The notes beneath the pieces are model-generated. The model worked only from the letters and a program-made list of their open reading frames with translations. It made no database searches and had not been told where the DNA came from. A program made the translations under genes and the position numbers. Shown here piece by piece: positions 60,342 through 64,000 of a DNA stretch of 64,000 bases; the stretch's first letter is position 1, and every line of letters begins with the position of its first letter. The stretch lies in assembly GCA_023955635.1 (NCBI GenBank), contig JAMXHR010000010.1:62001-126000 (forward strand), read 5' to 3'. This DNA comes from Methanosarcina sp. ERenArc_MAG2 (GTDB taxonomy: Archaea; Halobacteriota; Methanosarcinia; Methanosarcinales; Methanosarcinaceae).

Positions 60342-62058
60342 CTTAGATTCGGCAGGTTAACGTAATTAGAGATATATATTTTCATATTTCTCCCCCATGA
60401 GACTCAATATCTTCCAGTGAATCTCTTCCATATTCAATATTTCTGACTCTATTTTCTCTTCTTTCTGAGTTATAAGTTCTGTAATCCCCTGGAAATTGAA
60501 GAATATCCATCTCATTGTAGGTCTTTTTGTTGGTTTCCTTTTTGATCTGGAACCGTTTCATTTTGTTCCTCTAATTTTGTCCTCAACTTCCATTCTGCTA
60601 TTGAATAAATCATTAAGCAGAGAACCATTATCATGGTCACTGCTTCTATTCTTGCTTTATTCTTGAGGTAAACTTTTGATACGCTAAATGTGTCACTTTT
60701 CAAGAATCTGAATCCTTTTTCTACGTTATCCTGTCCTTTGTAATACTTTAGCATCTCTTCAGGAGAAATACTAATATCATTACTTGCAAGAATGAAAAGT
60801 CCCATTTTCTCCATTTCTTTCAAAACAAAAGCTTTATTAACCTTTATACTGCCATCAATCCTGTAATAAGTATTTAATTTCTCATCTTTTGAAATTCTGC
60901 CTCTTTTACCTTCTTCACGTTTCTTAATAGCTTTCAAATCTACTTTTTCAAACACAATAGACGGGAATTCTTGAATCCATTTCTCCGCAGCTTTTAATGC
61001 ATCCTCTTCGCAGAAAAAGTCCTCTCCTTTCAGCTTTTTAAAAGCCTTTTCTGCTTTTTCAAGCTCTTTTTCAATCTTTTTTCCGAGAGTTCCCTCTCTC
61101 TTCTCTTTCATCTTGTGAGAAAGCAACAAAACCCACTTTTGTTTGACTCCACCATATTCCACAAAAGTTTGATAAAACGAGTATCTATCATCGCTTTTCA
61201 GCATTTTCAGGTTCAAATTTGCAGTTAGCAACTCCTTTGCCTCATTAATTGTTGCAGGAACGCGACTGATCCAGAATGCCTTTCCCATGTTCTTGAGATT
61301 ATTATCTGTATAAAAGGAACTATCAGCGACATAGTACACTTTGCTTTCAGGTATTAAAACCGATTTGAGAGACTTGATTGCGTCCAGAATTGTGTTTTTG
61401 TCTGAAGCATTTCCTGAATGAGTATTCATAAAAAGAGGTATCCCATGCTGATTAACAATCAAGCTTAGTACAAATTGTTTGAGATCCCATCTTCCGTTTT
61501 TGGGAATTCCAAAAGTAATATCAATAGACTCAGTTTCTTCGTCATCATAATTCCCATAAACGCTGACACTTGTAGTGTCAGCGTGTAAACAATGGACAGG
61601 AATAGGTAGACGATTCATAATGTGAAGAGTAATTTCCGTAAACAGTTTTGTAGGGCCATATTTTACGATTCTATCAAGAGTCTCTCCGATAGCGTATTGA
61701 TTCAGGTCTTCTCTTGTTACACCGTCTCCAAAGAGCCTTTCCGTAGAAACGTTTTTGAAAAAATTAGGAAACAGGTACAAACGTTGCCCTATAAAACCAA
61801 GACCATTGATTACCATGGCAAGGATGCAGATTGAGTGAGGGACATTATGATCCCTTTCCTTTGGGAGTTTCTCATCGATCAGTTTGTCAACTTCAAGTTC
61901 TCTGAAAACTCCAGCGATAAGGCCAAGGTGACCTAAGAACCTTGTGCGTTTTAAGGAGGATTCAATTCTTCTACTGCTGTTTTTCTCTGCCATGGGAAGA
62001 CCACGAAAGAGATATAAAATTAATTATATTAATCTATATGTTTACCTGCCGAATCTAG
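60342..62058 (-). mobile_element. IS1634-family insertion sequence (1717 bp)
   Basis: The ends CTTAGATTCGGCAGGTTAAC and, inverted, CTAGATTCGGCAGGTAAAC are flanked by GATATAT on both sides (60335-60341 and 62059-62065), a 7-bp duplication. It separates the nitrogenase-like pair from the flavin oxidoreductase. Its ends match those of the MITE at 9208-9482. Confidence 0.88.
60512..61993 (-). CDS. IS1634-family transposase (493 aa)
   Basis: The N-terminal DUF4277-like segment (FLGHLGLIAGVFRELEVDKL) is followed by a DDE core: VHCLHADTTSVSVYGNY (first Asp), SKVYYVADSSFYTDNNLKNM (second) and YKGQDNVEKGFRFLKSDTF (Glu). This is the IS4-superfamily layout of IS1634. The frame is intact and of full length, so the element may be active and could also mobilise the related MITE. 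Confidence 0.9.
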   Translation of the reverse strand: MAEKNSSRRIESSLKRTRFLGHLGLIAGVFRELEVDKLIDEKLPKERDHNVPHSICILAMVINGLGFIGQRLYLFPNFFKNVSTERLFGDGVTREDLNQYAIGETLDRIVKYGPTKLFTEITLHIMNRLPIPVHCLHADTTSVSVYGNYDDEETESIDITFGIPKNGRWDLKQFVLSLIVNQHGIPLFMNTHSGNASDKNTILDAIKSLKSVLIPESKVYYVADSSFYTDNNLKNMGKAFWISRVPATINEAKELLTANLNLKMLKSDDRYSFYQTFVEYGGVKQKWVLLLSHKMKEKREGTLGKKIEKELEKAEKAFKKLKGEDFFCEEDALKAAEKWIQEFPSIVFEKVDLKAIKKREEGKRGRISKDEKLNTYYRIDGSIKVNKAFVLKEMEKMGLFILASNDISISPEEMLKYYKGQDNVEKGFRFLKSDTFSVSKVYLKNKARIEAVTMIMVLCLMIYSIAEWKLRTKLEEQNETVPDQKGNQQKDLQ

Positions 62059-62231
62059 GATATATAAATCGGGAATTCAGCAAAATTGTGACCTTTTTTT
62101 CATAATCCGAATTTTTGCGGCAAAAGTCAAATCTCAAAGGAGCGCTGCTAACCATAAACCTGATAGTCAGCAGAAAACATAGATAAGACCATACAAAAAT
62201 CCTGCAAAAAAGAAATTAGCGAGGAAATAAA

Positions 62232-63209
62232 ATGGCTAAGATAACAGACGAATTAGTGATTCGTGGGAATCACATTAAAAATCGAATTGTAATGGCTCCT
62301 ATGGTTACTTTTTCCTTTCAGGGAGATTATGGATCTTATTATGGCAAGCAGCACATCGAACACTATACGAAGCGGGCAAAAGGTGGAGCCGGTCTGATTA
62401 TTGTGCAGGCCACCAGCGTTTTTGGGGCTGTAGATTCCACAGGCATGTGGTCAAAAGCGGATATTTCAGCTTTAAAGCAAATTGCGATCAACTGCCATGA
62501 GTATGGTGCAAAAATAATGATGCAGCTTCATTGCGGCAATATGGACATTAATGAGTTGTCATCTGTAGAAATTCATTCGATGCAGATGAATATGAAGCAG
62601 GCAGCCCTCCGTGCCTGTGAAATGGGTTTTGAAGGCGTTGAATATCATTTTGCTCACGGATTTACCTTATGCAAGTTTGTTGATGCTTCTTACAATCGCA
62701 GAACAGACCAGTACGGAGGCGACGCTCTAAACAGGGCACGGATTTTAACACAAATTCTCCCGGAGATTCGGAACAATACTCATAAAAATTTTATTGTCAG
62801 CGTGCGCATGGGTGAGTATCTCCCGGAAAGCAGGGACGGCATTGAAGTAGCTAAAGCCTTTGAGAAAGCCGGGATTGATTTACTGCACATTTCATTTGGC
62901 ATGCAACCTCCAACAAATCCGGTTCCGGAAGGTTTCATATGCAGTCCTATGACCTACAGCGGCTGTAAGATCAAAAAAGAAGTAAATATTCCAGTTATCG
63001 CAGTCAATGAAATCCGCAACGAAGAACAGGTACGGTTCTTAATTGAAAATGATTACGTGGATCTTGTTGCTATTGGCAGGGGCATGTTAGCTGACCCCGA
63101 GTTTGCCAATCATGTGATAAACAGTGAGCCTGTAAACACGTGCTCCGGATGTAAAAGATGTTTCTGGTTTGCTGACCATAACTTGTGCCCAGAGAAAAGA
63201 GACGAGTAA
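62232..63209 (+). CDS. OYE-family NADH:flavin oxidoreductase with Fe-S cysteine motif (325 aa)
   Basis: An FMN TIM barrel. [20 protein letters not shown] is the N-terminal FMN site, [20 protein letters not shown] and [17 protein letters not shown] the active-site block, and [20 protein letters not shown] the phosphate loop. The end [19 protein letters not shown] supplies four Cys for the 4Fe-4S cluster found in the enoate-reductase branch, but the FAD/NAD domain of large members is absent. GCGAGGAAATAAA precedes the ATG. The electron acceptor is unknown. Its 3' end overlaps the convergent hepT frame by 100 bases. Confidence 0.9.
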   Translation: MAKITDELVIRGNHIKNRIVMAPMVTFSFQGDYGSYYGKQHIEHYTKRAKGGAGLIIVQATSVFGAVDSTGMWSKADISALKQIAINCHEYGAKIMMQLHCGNMDINELSSVEIHSMQMNMKQAALRACEMGFEGVEYHFAHGFTLCKFVDASYNRRTDQYGGDALNRARILTQILPEIRNNTHKNFIVSVRMGEYLPESRDGIEVAKAFEKAGIDLLHISFGMQPPTNPVPEGFICSPMTYSGCKIKKEVNIPVIAVNEIRNEEQVRFLIENDYVDLVAIGRGMLADPEFANHVINSEPVNTCSGCKRCFWFADHNLCPEKRDE

Positions 63210-63583
63210 AATTGTGGAGATTTAAGGGAGGTTTTATTCGAAGTTTTTTCTTCCAGTATCTTTTGAATATCCTTTTTCAGTTCAGGCAATCTTTCATTTG
63301 CAGTATTCCATATAATATTCAAATTTACACCAAAGTAAGCATGAATTATAACATCCCTAATTCCTGCCATTTTTCTCCAGGGAACGAATGGATATTCCTT
63401 TCTTACCTCTTCAGGAATGTGCTTTGTTGCTTCCCCAATAATTTCAAGTGCGTGATTTACGGCAAAAATTGTTTTTTCATCGGAAACAAATTGATCAAAA
63501 TCCATTCCTTCAATAAAACGTTCACAACTTTCAATCGTTTCAAGGATATCCTGCAGATAATCTCCTACATCACGTTCAGTCAT
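63110..63583 (-). CDS. hepT: HepT-family toxin (DUF86 RNase)
   Basis: The HEPN RNase motif RX4HXY reads [20 protein letters not shown], and the helical scaffold ([20 protein letters not shown]) is standard. The start overlaps the stop of the antitoxin gene (ATGA at 63580-63583). After the usual ~115 residues ([14 protein letters not shown]) the frame runs on for about 40 residues antisense to the flavin oxidoreductase gene, so the real end may be earlier and hidden by a frame error near 63220-63230. HepT cleaves RNA or tRNA until AMPylated by MntA. Confidence 0.9.
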   Translation of the reverse strand: MTERDVGDYLQDILETIESCERFIEGMDFDQFVSDEKTIFAVNHALEIIGEATKHIPEEVRKEYPFVPWRKMAGIRDVIIHAYFGVNLNIIWNTANERLPELKKDIQKILEEKTSNKTSLKSPQFYSSLFSGHKLWSANQKHLLHPEHVFTGSLFIT

Positions 63584-63912
63584 ACCTGCACGACCTCTTC
63601 AAGAATTCTTTTCCCTATCCTCGGTTTTAAAGCATTTTTCATGACAAGATCCACTTCTACGCCGAGGATTTCTGAAAGCTCCTGTTTGAGCCCAATGAAT
63701 TCAAGGAGGTCAGGTTCTTTTGAGAATTCCACAAGAATATCGAGGTCACTATCCTCTTTTTGTTCCCCCCGAACGTAAGAACCAAAAATCCCCAGATAGC
63801 TGATGTTATACTCCTGTGTAAGTTTAGGAAGATGCTGCCTGAGAATTTTCGAGAAATATGCCGCATCCTTTGCTTTTTTATCGCTTGATTTAACGATGGT
63901 GTTGACTGTCAT
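63580..63912 (-). CDS. mntA: MntA-family antitoxin nucleotidyltransferase
   Basis: The minimal nucleotidyltransferase motif GSX10DXD reads [20 protein letters not shown], followed by [20 protein letters not shown]. MntA proteins neutralise HepT by adding AMP to its Tyr. At 110 residues it has normal length. The four-base overlap with hepT and shared strand define a standard two-gene toxin-antitoxin operon. Confidence 0.92.
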   Translation of the reverse strand: MTVNTIVKSSDKKAKDAAYFSKILRQHLPKLTQEYNISYLGIFGSYVRGEQKEDSDLDILVEFSKEPDLLEFIGLKQELSEILGVEVDLVMKNALKPRIGKRILEEVVQV

Positions 63913-64000
63913 GTGTCCTCATAGGCTTGAGTTTAAGCTATTACTCACGAAATTGATCCTGTAATATATTTTTGCATTCCGTATTTAAAATTAAGGCTCA

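Overview
The window reads as a chromosome segment of a Methanosarcina-type archaeon (Methanosarcinales). Supporting signs are AT-rich DNA, surface proteins ending in PGF-CTERM sorting signals, a DUF2769 protein, relics of the 37-nt CRISPR repeat that I know from M. mazei (3' end ATTGAAAC), duplicated Tat components, a nitrogenase-like gene pair, and a dense set of insertion sequences (ISAzo13, IS1, IS5, IS66, IS110, IS630, IS701-like, IS1634). I found no rRNA or tRNA gene, no cas gene and no replication gene.

Layout. 1-9 kb: a glycosyltransferase/GtrA gene, CRISPR relics (one repeat split by an ISAzo13 element), small accessory genes (pRiA4b-ORF3-like, GNAT-like, SEC-C), an IS110 relic and a TPR protein. 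9-14.3 kb: two neighbouring cell-surface genes (NlpC/P60-PKD and beta-helix types) with almost identical PGF-pre-PGF/PGF-CTERM tails, each followed by a MITE-like repeat. 15-18 kb: an IS pile. 18-26.5 kb: a Ca-type P-type ATPase, a protein made of nine helix-turn-helix units, and amtB-glnK with a lattice of 68-bp-spaced repeats upstream. 26.8-36.6 kb: nested and broken transposons around a GNAT gene, a ferritin-like cargo-type protein and a nitroreductase. 36.6-40.6 kb: a NUDIX hydrolase, two tatA and two tatC. 41-51 kb: a type I restriction-modification locus (hsdM, DUF1016 nuclease, hsdS interrupted by an IS, hsdR, YgjP-like peptidase). 51-54 kb: a tandem-RHH/thioredoxin-like protein, an EamA transporter and a DUF2227 protein. 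54-56 kb: an IS630 relic carrying a new 252-bp MITE and an ISAzo13 copy. 56.6-60.3 kb: a nitrogenase component-1-like D/K pair, the K gene interrupted by IS1 and the D gene carrying an in-frame TAA. 60.3-64 kb: an IS1634 element, an OYE-type flavin/Fe-S oxidoreductase and a HepT/MntA toxin-antitoxin pair.

A caution for every reader: about twenty reading frames here are broken, and in almost every case restoring a single base to a homopolymer run repairs the protein. Near-identical IS copies within the window differ from each other in the same way. Most broken genes are therefore probably intact in the organism and damaged in this sequence; where I list a repaired span I say where the frame breaks. 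Breaks that do not fit this pattern (TAA in the nitrogenase-like D gene, a 16-bp duplication in the IS110 relic, the IS insertions) are more likely real.

Functional threads: nitrogen (amtB-glnK, nitrogenase-like pair), surface proteins and export (Tat, PGF-CTERM proteins), defence (type I RM, HepT/MntA, decayed CRISPR), and very heavy transposon turnover including several non-autonomous elements defined here by their inverted repeats and target-site duplications.
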